Under the pieces are notes generated by a model, which saw only the letters and a list, made by a program, of their open reading frames with translations, made no database searches and was not told the DNA's origin. Source: an uncultured Ruminiclostridium sp. (lineage in GTDB: Bacteria > Bacillota > Clostridia > Oscillospirales > Ruminococcaceae). Taken from it: DNA of 64,000 nt. This document shows positions 1 through 7,975 of this stretch, piece by piece. The position numbers and the translations under genes are program-made. Location: positions 172,259 to 236,258 of the forward strand of contig CAJTTE010000001.1 of NCBI GenBank assembly GCA_910579265.1. The letters run 5' to 3'. How positions within the stretch are numbered: the first letter of the stretch is position 1; every line of letters starts with the position of its first letter.

Positions 1-141
1 GTAAAAGAAATGCTTTTTCTTAACTTTTTTTCAAGTCCATAAAGCAATAATCAATATTCAGAATATGATTTGTTCTTATATAGTTTTTAATTAAAAGATA
101 ACGGATCAAACAATAAACGGTGTGCTTTATAAAAAATGTCT

Positions 142-169
142 TTAACACCCAACCTTTATCGGATAAAAT
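142..169 (+). promoter_or_regulatory. Candidate promoter of the sigma-factor fusion gene
   Basis: TTAACA (142-147), a 16-bp spacer and TAAAAT (164-169) resemble a vegetative sigma-A promoter, about 70 bp before the gene. Overlapping it, AACCTTT (151-157) and TGTC (171-174) are 17 bp apart (AAC to TGTC), which resembles an ECF-type promoter and would fit autoregulation. The sequence alone does not decide between the two readings. Nothing else was recognised in positions 1-236. Confidence 0.4.
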
Positions 170-236
170 GTGTCTATATAACAGCGCTGAAGATTTTGAA
201 GGCTTTCATACTTTACATTGGAAAGGATAGTCTTAT

Positions 237-3200
237 ATGTATCAGAATCAAAATGACGAAACCTTGGTAATGCTTACATTGGCGGGAGAGCAAAGTGCCT
301 ATGAGATATTGGTAGCACGTTATGAAAATGCGGTTATTGCTTCCGCCGCCTCGGTTACACATAATCGTCATATGGCTGAGGACTCGGCTCAGGACGCATT
401 TATAACCGCTTGGATAAAACTAAATATGCTGCGTGAACCCGAAAAATACGGTACTTGGGTATGCCGTATTGCCAAGAACTGCGCAAAAAATACAGTAATG
501 CGTTTCCAAAGCTTTATAAGTCTTGACGATCCGGATGAGCCTGCCTCATATTCAGCCCACGGCAAACAGCCTGATCCTTTTGATACCTGCGAGCTGTCCG
601 AAGAAAATACTCTGCTTCATGAAAGCATAGAAAAGCTGCCCGAAAAAGTAAGACGGATAATAAATCTGCATTATTTTGAGGATCTTACGATAAACGAGAT
701 CGCATTAAAAATGGGAATTGCGGAGGGTACCGTCAAATGGCAGCTTCATGAAGGCAGAAAACGTATCAGAAAGGAGCTTTGCGCCATGAATGAAGAATAT
801 AATGATACAATGGTACAAAAGGTTATGAAAAAGGTTGAAGAACTAAAGCTGTGGCAGTATAAAAACAGTAAAAAAGGATTTAAAAAGGTTTATAAAGAAG
901 TTTTAAAGGAGGTTCAAGAGCTTACCGAAAGCATGGACAAGTATCACGCCTTGGCCGACGTTCTAATGAGAGGCTGGTGGTGGATAAACGGGGATAAAAA
1001 CGACGCTTTGTTCGAGCGTATCAGAGACGCCGCCGAAAAGGGACATAACGACGATGTTATGGAATTTGTCGCCGCTAAGGAGGACAGCAAGCTTTACGGC
1101 GGAGCAAAGATAAGCTTTATTAAAGAAACACAAATACCAAGACTTGAAAAGGGCGGATTTGTTAAGGCACTTGCCGCCGAATGGTCCAGCTTGGGGTATA
1201 CTTACTGTGATCAGGACGAATACGAAAAAGCTATCGAAGCCTATGAAAAGGGACTCGCCGTTGTTAAACCCTCGGATTTGTACTATTATCATCTCAAAGC
1301 GGCTGCCGATTTGGAGAAAAAGCACTGCGGAGAGTACAAGGACAAGGATTTCAAAAGATGGGTACTGACAAATTCCGTGGGAGAATACAAACGGGAGGGA
1401 GGACTGCGCCGCTGGGACGATAAAATGTACGTTATCGGCGGGCTTAACTCAGAAGATTTTAATGCGGATAACATTTTCTACAACGCTTCCCTGTGCGACG
1501 GGTTCTTTACGGTTGAGGGACTTAAGGAAGGAGAAAGGTATACGGGCTCCGACGGTTCAACGATTGAATTTACGGAAAGCGGCACGGCGGTGACCGCACC
1601 CTGCGGTAATTTTGAAGGATGCATGCTTTGGACTGTTAATCACAAGCACGCCGTATATAGGACCTACTATAAGGAAGGGATAGGCATCGTCAAAGCCGAA
1701 AATAGCTTTAACGGCTTTACGGAAACAAGATTGCTCCGCGAATATGAGATAAAGGGCGGAAGCGGCATTATTCCGTTATGCGAAGGAAATAAGTGGAGCT
1801 ATACCTCAGGCGCCGACCCCGATTTTCTAAAACATTCCTGCGAATGTCAGGTTGTTTTTAAAGGGGAGAAATCGGTTATTCTTTCTTGTGTAAGCAGTAT
1901 GGAAAGAATTGCCTACGACGAAAATTCATGGACGGATATGATTTTTCAGGTAAGAAACGATTACTGTAAGGGAGTAAGCTGGCATGAAAACAAAATCGCC
2001 AACATCAGCTTCCCTATCAAAAGGGCGAGAGAGCTTGCCGAAACGGCGTTGGAAAAGGCGCATACCAAAGCCGCCTGCTCGGTTGCGGAGCGCATTCTTG
2101 CCACAGATCCCGAATTTAACCCCGACTGCACCGAGATAGGGCTTTGGAATTTCTTTAGATATAACGCCTTATATAAGCAAGACGATAAAACGATGATAAG
2201 AGACGATTTCCGCTTTGACTTTGAATGGAAGAGAATGAGCAACACCGAGGAGCACCCCGAGTATCCTTTGCTGTTTAACCATATTTACAGCATTTTAAGC
2301 GACGGGGCGAACTGTATCTGGTGCGATAAATGGAAGGAGGGCTATAAGGAAGAGATTACCGCAAAGCCTTGGGGGGAGATTATTGCGCATACAAAGTTAA
2401 GCTGTGAAAGCGCAGGCACGGTGGAAACCAAGGCGGGAAGGTTTGAGGACTGTTTAAGAGTAAATCTCGATATTGGGGAATACGGTGAATTTGTGGAATA
2501 CCGAAGCGGAAAAAAGGAGTATTACTTCGCTCCCGGCATCGGTATTGTAAAAGTCGTTCATCACTATATGGAGGAGCTTCTTACAAGCGTGTACGAGCTT
2601 ACTTATTATGAAGGAGAGGGCGAGGGATATATGCCCGCTGCGGACGGATTGGTACGCAAATACGAAGCCGTGGGGCTTACCGACGGCTATGCGGCGGGAG
2701 CGGAATACACCTACGCCGCCGATAAGGACGGTCATATTTATATTCTCGAGGATAATTCGGGCATAAGAAAAAAGCCCGTGGCTGCCACCGTTTATGCGAA
2801 AACCTGCGGCGAGGAGCTTGAAGAGAAGCTGTGGCAGGAGGGAAGGCGGGACATGGGCAATATTCGGCATGACATTCTCGATGAAAGCCGGCTGAGACAC
2901 GATATTAACACCTTTTGTCTGTTCATTCATTTCTTAAACCAAAACGACCGCAGCTGGTATGCTCCCGAAAGGAAAACATCACAGGGAAAGCATAAAATGC
3001 GGATTTTTGAGACCATAGGCGAAAAAAACGGCGAGGTTCCGAAAGCATGGCTCGGAGCGTATGCAAGACAGTGCTTTATAACAGGATGTTCCATGTTAGG
3101 CAGCGGCAACCGCGAGGAAGGATATCCATATCTTGACCGTGCCTTCGAGCTGTTTAAGGAGTGGGACGGCATTCCCGACGGGGAGCTTTTGGAGACGGGG

Positions 3201-3434
3201 GATAAATTCATATTCGGCGGCATAAAGGTCATAAAAGGCAAGTCCAATGTTATTGTTCTGCCCGACGGAACCGAGGAGATAATAAGAGAAGACGGATTTT
3301 TCTTTAATATTAACGGCGCAGAAATGATGTATTATGCCATGACCGCTTTGCACGGTTGGGAATGGTTTGACGGTGTGAGAGAGGAGGAGAGATTTAAGGA
3401 GGCGGTCGATAAAGCCAAAAAACTTATAAAATAA
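237..3434 (+). CDS. ECF-type RNA polymerase sigma factor fused to a very large C-terminal region
   Basis: A 1065-residue protein. Residues about 15-85 are sigma-70 region 2 (core binding and -10 recognition, including the AEDSAQDAFITAW stretch). Residues about 130-185 are region 4, a helix-turn-helix with LPEKVRRIINLHYFEDLT followed by EIALKMGIAEGTVKWQ. Normal ECF factors end near residue 190. Here about 870 residues follow: a helical TPR-like part (about 220-340), then at least two related beta-rich modules, each with a pattern of F-x-x-C followed by YY...GIGIVK (near residues 460-485 and 740-780), and a final helical part. No membrane segment or signal peptide is evident, so the extension is probably cytosolic, perhaps a built-in sensor replacing an anti-sigma factor (inference). 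SD AAAGGA sits 9 nt before the ATG. The 3' end overlaps the convergent radical SAM gene by 11 bp. Confidence 0.85.
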   Translation: MYQNQNDETLVMLTLAGEQSAYEILVARYENAVIASAASVTHNRHMAEDSAQDAFITAWIKLNMLREPEKYGTWVCRIAKNCAKNTVMRFQSFISLDDPDEPASYSAHGKQPDPFDTCELSEENTLLHESIEKLPEKVRRIINLHYFEDLTINEIALKMGIAEGTVKWQLHEGRKRIRKELCAMNEEYNDTMVQKVMKKVEELKLWQYKNSKKGFKKVYKEVLKEVQELTESMDKYHALADVLMRGWWWINGDKNDALFERIRDAAEKGHNDDVMEFVAAKEDSKLYGGAKISFIKETQIPRLEKGGFVKALAAEWSSLGYTYCDQDEYEKAIEAYEKGLAVVKPSDLYYYHLKAAADLEKKHCGEYKDKDFKRWVLTNSVGEYKREGGLRRWDDKMYVIGGLNSEDFNADNIFYNASLCDGFFTVEGLKEGERYTGSDGSTIEFTESGTAVTAPCGNFEGCMLWTVNHKHAVYRTYYKEGIGIVKAENSFNGFTETRLLREYEIKGGSGIIPLCEGNKWSYTSGADPDFLKHSCECQVVFKGEKSVILSCVSSMERIAYDENSWTDMIFQVRNDYCKGVSWHENKIANISFPIKRARELAETALEKAHTKAACSVAERILATDPEFNPDCTEIGLWNFFRYNALYKQDDKTMIRDDFRFDFEWKRMSNTEEHPEYPLLFNHIYSILSDGANCIWCDKWKEGYKEEITAKPWGEIIAHTKLSCESAGTVETKAGRFEDCLRVNLDIGEYGEFVEYRSGKKEYYFAPGIGIVKVVHHYMEELLTSVYELTYYEGEGEGYMPAADGLVRKYEAVGLTDGYAAGAEYTYAADKDGHIYILEDNSGIRKKPVAATVYAKTCGEELEEKLWQEGRRDMGNIRHDILDESRLRHDINTFCLFIHFLNQNDRSWYAPERKTSQGKHKMRIFETIGEKNGEVPKAWLGAYARQCFITGCSMLGSGNREEGYPYLDRAFELFKEWDGIPDGELLETGDKFIFGGIKVIKGKSNVIVLPDGTEEIIREDGFFFNINGAEMMYYAMTALHGWEWFDGVREEERFKEAVDKAKKLIK

Positions 3435-4359
3435 ACCTTTTTCCCTGATAGCTTTCTCTTTGTGCCTGAAGCTTATCAATTGCCCCTAATACGGAAATTT
3501 TATCCGTACTCCAAAGAGGAGCGATCAACTTTCTTTTATCTCCGTCTCCGGTAATACGTTCAATTACCGTTTCCTGAGGCAAAAGCTCAAGCTGTCCCAC
3601 AACGATATCCACATATTCCTCCTTTTCCAAAGGAATATATCCTCCCATATCATATATATGTTCCAATGCCGTACCTCTTATAACATGTAGCAAATGAATC
3701 TTTATCCCGTCCGGTTGCATTTTACCCAGAACCTCGGCAGTCTTAAGCATCATATCGCTTCCCTCGCCGGGCAATCCGTCAATAATATGAACAACTGTTC
3801 TGATCCCGTATGTCTTAAGGCTGTTATATCCTTCACAGAATTCGGAAAAAGTGTGTCCACGATTTATTTTTACGGCTGTAATATCGTGGACTGTCTGAAG
3901 CCCCAGTTCTACGGTAAGACTTGTGCGTGAGGAAAGCTCAGACAGATAATAAAGCACATCGTCATTAAGACAATCCGCTCTTGTAGCTATCGATACAGCC
4001 ACTACCTCCGGAAAATCAAAAACAGGCTCAAATCTTTCTTTTAATAAATCTACCTCTGCATAAGTGTTTGAATATGCCTGAAAATAAGCGTTTATCTTAG
4101 CATTTGCATACTTACTGTAAATCAGATCAATCTGATGCCTAAGCTGCTCCCTAACAGGAATCAGCTTGCTGTCAGTAAAATAACCGCTTCCCCCGTCGCA
4201 ATAAACACATCCTCCGATCCCCTTTTTACCGTCTATATTGGGACAGGTAAAGCCCGCATTTATCGGCGCCTTATATACACGTTCTCCGAACTTATGCATA
4301 TTATGGTAATGAAGCGTATGATAACGCTTGTTGTCTGACGAGTACTTAAACGTGTTCAG
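3424..4359 (-). CDS. TIGR01212/YtqA-type radical SAM protein with probable CTG start
   Basis: Radical SAM protein of the YhcC/YtqA (TIGR01212) family; the molecular function of the family is not settled. The first in-frame ATG is at 4299, but the reading frame stays open upstream and encodes NKRYHTLHYHNMHKFGE, which matches the conserved N-terminus of Bacillus YtqA (KRYHT...FGEK). The only plausible initiator before the in-frame TAG (4363-4365) is CTG at 4359, with GGGAGG 8 nt upstream. Started there the protein has 311 residues, the usual family length. The 4Fe-4S cluster motif is in the N-terminal third: C in FTCPN, then GGCVYCDGG. Later motifs include AYFQAYSNTYA, SIATRADC and VELGLQT. Downstream it overlaps the convergent sigma-factor gene. 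Confidence 0.85.
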   Translation of the reverse strand: MNTFKYSSDNKRYHTLHYHNMHKFGERVYKAPINAGFTCPNIDGKKGIGGCVYCDGGSGYFTDSKLIPVREQLRHQIDLIYSKYANAKINAYFQAYSNTYAEVDLLKERFEPVFDFPEVVAVSIATRADCLNDDVLYYLSELSSRTSLTVELGLQTVHDITAVKINRGHTFSEFCEGYNSLKTYGIRTVVHIIDGLPGEGSDMMLKTAEVLGKMQPDGIKIHLLHVIRGTALEHIYDMGGYIPLEKEEYVDIVVGQLELLPQETVIERITGDGDKRKLIAPLWSTDKISVLGAIDKLQAQRESYQGKRFIL

Positions 4360-4373
4360 ATGCTATTCCTCCC

Positions 4374-4410
4374 AAAACGGCTGACGCATTAAAACGTCAG
4401 CCGTTATTTT
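4374..4410 (-). terminator. Rho-independent terminator after citrate synthase
   Basis: Perfect 11-bp inverted repeat AACGGCTGACG / CGTCAGCCGTT with an 8-nt loop. It directly follows the citrate synthase stop codon on the minus strand, with a short T run after the stem. It lies between citrate synthase and the CTG start of the radical SAM gene, so the two are probably separate transcripts. Confidence 0.75.
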
Positions 4411-5767
4411 ATCCGCGGTCCTTTAGCTCCGTATATTCGGAATGCTTTATAACATTTTTATATGCCGGCCGTATTATTTTACCGTTGCTTACCAGCTCCT
4501 CAATTCTGTGAGCACACCACCCAGACACTCTCGAAATCGCAAAAATAGGTGTATACAGCTCCTTGGGAAGTCCGAGCATTTTGTAAACAAAGCCGCTGTA
4601 AAAATCGATATTAGCACTGATTGCCTTATAGGTTTTTCTTTTTGCATTTATTATTTCGGGAGCAAGTCTTTCTACCCTTGTATAAAGCTCGAATTCCTTT
4701 TCCATTCCCTTTTCCGAGGCAAGTTTTTCAACATAGCCTTTAAATATTTTGGCACGCGGATCGGAAATGGAATAAACCGCATGTCCCATTCCGTAAATCA
4801 ACCCCGAATTGTCGAAAGCCTTTTTATCAAGAATATTATTTAAATAATCCGAAATTTCTTCATCACTGTTCCAGTCAGAAACATTTTCCATCAGATCCTC
4901 AAACATTTCGGCCGCCTTAATATTTGCTCCTCCATGACGAGGACCCTTTAACGAACCTAAAGCGGATGCAATAGTGGAATAAGTATCCGTTCCGGACGAG
5001 GTAACGACTCTTGTGGTAAAGCTCGAATTATTTCCACCGCCGTGATCTGCATGAACAACAAGAGCTATATCCAGCACCTGAGCCTCTAATTCGGTAAAAG
5101 TATGATCTGGACGAAGCATATATAATATATTTTCCGCAGTGGAAAGTTCAGGGTTAGGGGCGTGTATGAACAGGCTTTGCTCCTCAAAATAATGAGTAAG
5201 GGCCTGGTAGCTGTACACGGCAAGACGCGGAAAACGAGCGATCATCTGAAGCGATTGTCTCGTGACTATTTCAATATCTGTGGAATCAGCCGTATCATCA
5301 TATGTATAGAGCGTTAAAACGCTTCTCGCCAAAGAGTTCATTATATTTCTGCTCGGGGCTCTCATTATAATGTCTCTCGTAAAGCTTGTAGGGAGATCAC
5401 GGTAAAATACCAGATCATCATTGAATTCCTTCAGCTCCTGCTTTGTAGGAAGCTCACCGAAAAGCAAAAGATAGGTTACTTCCTCAAAACCGAAACGGTT
5501 ATCGTTTATAAATCCCTTGACGATATCCTCTATATTTATCCCGCGATAGTAAAGCTTACCCTCACACGGTATCATATCCCCGTCGTCGATCGTATATGAC
5601 TTAACCTCGGCGATCTTGGTAAGTCCGGCAAGAACTCCTTTTCCGTTTATATCCCTGAGCCCTCTTTTGACATCATATTTACTGTACAGATCCGGATTTA
5701 TTTCGCAGTTTTTTCTGCACAGCTCCGAATAGTAAGGTATGCGGTCATTAAATAAATTCTTTTCCAT
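4409..5767 (-). CDS. gltA: Citrate synthase (Si type)
   Basis: 452-residue citrate synthase, condensing oxaloacetate and acetyl-CoA to citrate in the cytosol. Recognised by the family segments LYYRGINIEDI (about residues 72-82), the histidine-rich active-site region ALVVHADHGGGNNSS (about 237-251), SLKGPRHGGAN (about 272-282) with the catalytic His, and GMGHAVYSISDPRAK (about 325-339) with the second His; RVSGWCAHRIEE lies near the C-terminus. The N-terminal extension of about 40 residues is common in clostridial homologues. No strong SD precedes the ATG. A second enzyme possibly making citrate lies at 22897, so the cell may carry two routes. Its neighbours are not TCA-cycle genes, so it probably serves glutamate synthesis (inference). 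Confidence 0.93.
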   Translation of the reverse strand: MEKNLFNDRIPYYSELCRKNCEINPDLYSKYDVKRGLRDINGKGVLAGLTKIAEVKSYTIDDGDMIPCEGKLYYRGINIEDIVKGFINDNRFGFEEVTYLLLFGELPTKQELKEFNDDLVFYRDLPTSFTRDIIMRAPSRNIMNSLARSVLTLYTYDDTADSTDIEIVTRQSLQMIARFPRLAVYSYQALTHYFEEQSLFIHAPNPELSTAENILYMLRPDHTFTELEAQVLDIALVVHADHGGGNNSSFTTRVVTSSGTDTYSTIASALGSLKGPRHGGANIKAAEMFEDLMENVSDWNSDEEISDYLNNILDKKAFDNSGLIYGMGHAVYSISDPRAKIFKGYVEKLASEKGMEKEFELYTRVERLAPEIINAKRKTYKAISANIDFYSGFVYKMLGLPKELYTPIFAISRVSGWCAHRIEELVSNGKIIRPAYKNVIKHSEYTELKDRG

Positions 5768-6037
5768 TTTTAATTTTTTCAGCTGAAAAGCTGCAATCCC
5801 CTTTCCGAATTATCCATAAAAATGAATATTTGTTTTTTCAAAATTGCAAATCCTGTTTTAAGTATACCATAGATCGTAGTTTTTTTCAAACATTTGAGAA
5901 CGTTTTTTTGGTTTGATCCGGATTTTTGAAATATCCTACAATAAAGATTGAATTTAACCTATGATTATGATAAAATGATATAAATAAACATCTTTTATAT
6001 TTTAGCTTTCCCAAATGATAAATAAAGGAGACTTGTT

Positions 6038-6469
6038 ATGAAGCTTGAACCCTTTTACAGAACGGCGTTATATTATGAAACCGACAAAATGGCGGTAGTT
6101 CATCACTCCAACTATTTAAGATGGCTGGAGGAAGCGAGACTGGATTTTCTAAGCCAGATCGGGCTTCCCTATGATAAAATGGAAAAAGACGGTATAATGA
6201 TTCCCGTCCTGTCTGCATCCTGTCAGTATAAGTATGCAGTGCGCTTTAACGATACGGTGCGCGTTAAAATGAAGCTTGAGGATTTTACCGGATTGAAATT
6301 CAAGATTTCTTACCGTGTTACCGATAAGGAGACCGATGAGATACGCTTGATTGCGGAAACGGCGCATTTTTTTGTGGATAATGACTTTAAGCCGATAAGA
6401 ATAAAAAACACTGCTCCGGATATTTATAATAAATTTAAAAGTATTGTGGGCGTTGATCTATATGAATAG
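6038..6469 (+). CDS. Acyl-CoA thioesterase of the 4HBT/YbgC hot-dog family
   Basis: 143-residue hot-dog-fold thioesterase that would hydrolyse an acyl-CoA thioester in the cytosol. The diagnostic stretch is YYETDKMAVVHHSNYLRWLEE near the N-terminus: family members have Y-x-D-x-x-x-x-x-H-x-x-Y there. Here the usual catalytic Asp position reads ETDK, with the conserved HHSNY following. The length is normal for the family. SD AAAGGAG lies 8 nt upstream. It appears monocistronic; the downstream 600 bp hold only remnants. The substrate cannot be read from the sequence. Confidence 0.85.
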   Translation: MKLEPFYRTALYYETDKMAVVHHSNYLRWLEEARLDFLSQIGLPYDKMEKDGIMIPVLSASCQYKYAVRFNDTVRVKMKLEDFTGLKFKISYRVTDKETDEIRLIAETAHFFVDNDFKPIRIKNTAPDIYNKFKSIVGVDLYE

Positions 6470-6481
6470 TGAGCGTTTAAA

Positions 6482-6589
6482 ATGAAAAAACAAATCCCGT
6501 ATACACTTCATAAACAGGGCGTTTATACTGTTTATACTAAGGAATTGTTTGACAATACGATCTGTGTTATAAAAGACATTCCCTATTAA
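6482..6589 (+). CDS. Short ORF, possible fragment
   Basis: An ATG ORF of 35 codons begins 12 nt after the thioesterase stop and encodes a soluble peptide beginning MKKQIPYTLHK. No convincing SD precedes it. It may be the 5' remnant of a lost gene, or be translationally coupled to the thioesterase. No family was recognised. Confidence 0.25.
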   Translation: MKKQIPYTLHKQGVYTVYTKELFDNTICVIKDIPY

Positions 6590-6900
6590 AATCAAAACAC
6601 AATTTCCCCGATTGTCAGTGTACGGCTATAACGATAAAAAGCGTAACAAAAAAGCATTGTTGATGATTTTCGAAAAAAAACATTCCCTTTAATGCCTAAT
6701 GTTTGAACGTAGGCAAAGCCGAAAACGCCATATGTATGTGCAGACTTGTACTGTTCTTTCGGATGTGCTGTTATGTGGAGCGTGGAATAAAATAGGACAC
6801 CGGAATCCTTTTAAATCAAAGTCAGGAATGCTTTTACCTGTATTATTATGTATTGTGCAATTATGAAAGAAGGGTTGATTTTACAAAAACCAAACCAAAA
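6590..6900. other. Gene-poor stretch before the zinc-ribbon remnant
   Basis: About 310 bp without an intact gene. The plus-strand frame of the following DUF3795-like remnant can be followed only a short way upstream (from about 6796) before running into stops. Probably decayed coding DNA. Confidence 0.4.
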
Positions 6901-7071
6901 ATTTTAAATAAATTTAAATATGGTTATAGAGGATTTGTCCGGGAATACGGTTAGGAACTGTTTATAAAAATTCAGAAAGAATAATATACTTGCCCAAAAT
7001 GCGGCGGTATTATCTCCATCCGTGAAAGAGTATGTAGAGAGAGTGCCGAAAAAATGGACGGGGACAGGTAA
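6901..7071 (+). pseudogene. Remnant of a DUF3795-like zinc-ribbon protein
   Basis: One plus-strand frame reads through KYGYRGFVREYG, an in-frame TAG (6952), ELFIKIQKE, an in-frame TAA (6982), then YTCPKCGGIISIRERVCRE and the terminal TAA at 7069. The CPKCGG ribbon following a charged helix matches the C-terminal end of DUF3795-type proteins as I remember them; the second zinc ligand pair is damaged (CRES in place of an expected C-x-x-C). Two internal stops and the loss of the front half make this a decayed gene. It lies immediately upstream of the metallo-hydrolase gene. Confidence 0.55.
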
Positions 7072-7095
7072 TTTGTAGTCGGGAGAGAATCGGAT

Positions 7096-7815
7096 ATGGA
7101 CAATGCAGGCAGCAGAATAGTAAACAATTGGATATATCCCATTAATAAAGGGTATGTATTGATTGATACGGGATATAAAAACGGATTTGCGCATTTAAAA
7201 AAGAAACTTGAAAAAATAAATATAGACATCCGACAGATACGGTATATTTTTTTGACCCATGCTCACGATGATCATGCGGGGTATCTAAACGAATTTCTTT
7301 CAGAATGCTCCGACACTCAAATTATTATGAGCAGCAGAGCATTAGAAGGTTTATACAGAGGACAAAACTCATTTTGCGGCGGTTGTACATCCAAATTTGC
7401 TTTGTGCTTTTGCGCCTTAATGAAGCTCGCCGGCAAAGGCAAGCATTTGTTCCCTAAATTAAAACAAGAATATCAATGCAGATGTATTCAAGTTAGCGAG
7501 CAAAACCGTAGACAAGCAGAACTTTTATTACAGGGAAGAATTATTGATACTCCCGGTCACACTGTTGACTCAATATCTCTTTTACTAAATGACGGCTCTC
7601 TGTTTTGCGGCGATGCGGCTATGAACGGACTGCCAAGCTTACACCGAATAACTATCTTTGCAGAGGACAAGACCGCGTATCTAAAATCATGGGAAACGAT
7701 CATTGCCCTTAGACCAAAGATAATATATCCCGGACACGGCAAGCCGTTTAAATACAGCGAACTTATAAAAAATATAAATCGAGCAAAAAATATGAAATTA
7801 TTGCCGCTTGGATAA
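7096..7815 (+). CDS. Metallo-beta-lactamase-fold hydrolase
   Basis: 239-residue MBL-fold protein. Metal ligands are visible: THAHDDHAGY (H-x-H-x-D-H, about residues 55-64), the His of DTPGHTVDS (about 154-162), the Asp of CGDAA (about 174) and the His of YPGHGKP near residue 217. The N-terminal strand GYVLIDTGY is typical. An extra Cys-rich stretch, FCGGCTSKFALCFCA (about residues 95-110), sits in the variable insertion between the first and second metal motifs. No signal peptide is seen, so it is cytosolic. The substrate is unknown; the fold covers glyoxalase II-like, lactonase and nuclease activities. The start is chosen at the first ATG after an in-frame TAA at 7069, with GGGAGAG about 8 nt upstream. 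Confidence 0.8.
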   Translation: MDNAGSRIVNNWIYPINKGYVLIDTGYKNGFAHLKKKLEKINIDIRQIRYIFLTHAHDDHAGYLNEFLSECSDTQIIMSSRALEGLYRGQNSFCGGCTSKFALCFCALMKLAGKGKHLFPKLKQEYQCRCIQVSEQNRRQAELLLQGRIIDTPGHTVDSISLLLNDGSLFCGDAAMNGLPSLHRITIFAEDKTAYLKSWETIIALRPKIIYPGHGKPFKYSELIKNINRAKNMKLLPLG

Positions 7816-7837
7816 TTTCAAATTTATCTGTAAAAAA

Positions 7838-7912
7838 AAGACGGGGGAGCCGGTCAACGGTCAAGATAAACGGCGCTTTCAGCGCCTCCGTTGACAGTCT
7901 CACCCGTCTTTG
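7838..7912. terminator. Nested-hairpin bidirectional terminator
   Basis: Three nested inverted repeats share one axis: AAAGACGGG / CCCGTCTTT outside, GTCAACGG / CCGTTGAC in the middle and GGCGCTTTCAGCGCC at the tip. On the minus strand the stem ends in a run of eight T residues, so it is best read as the proS terminator. The position between convergent genes lets it also stop transcription from the metallo-hydrolase gene. Confidence 0.7.
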
Positions 7913-7975
7913 ATGATTGGGTAATCAAAACCACCACTGAAAAAGATATGATATTGAACTTTATATGCTCTAAAA

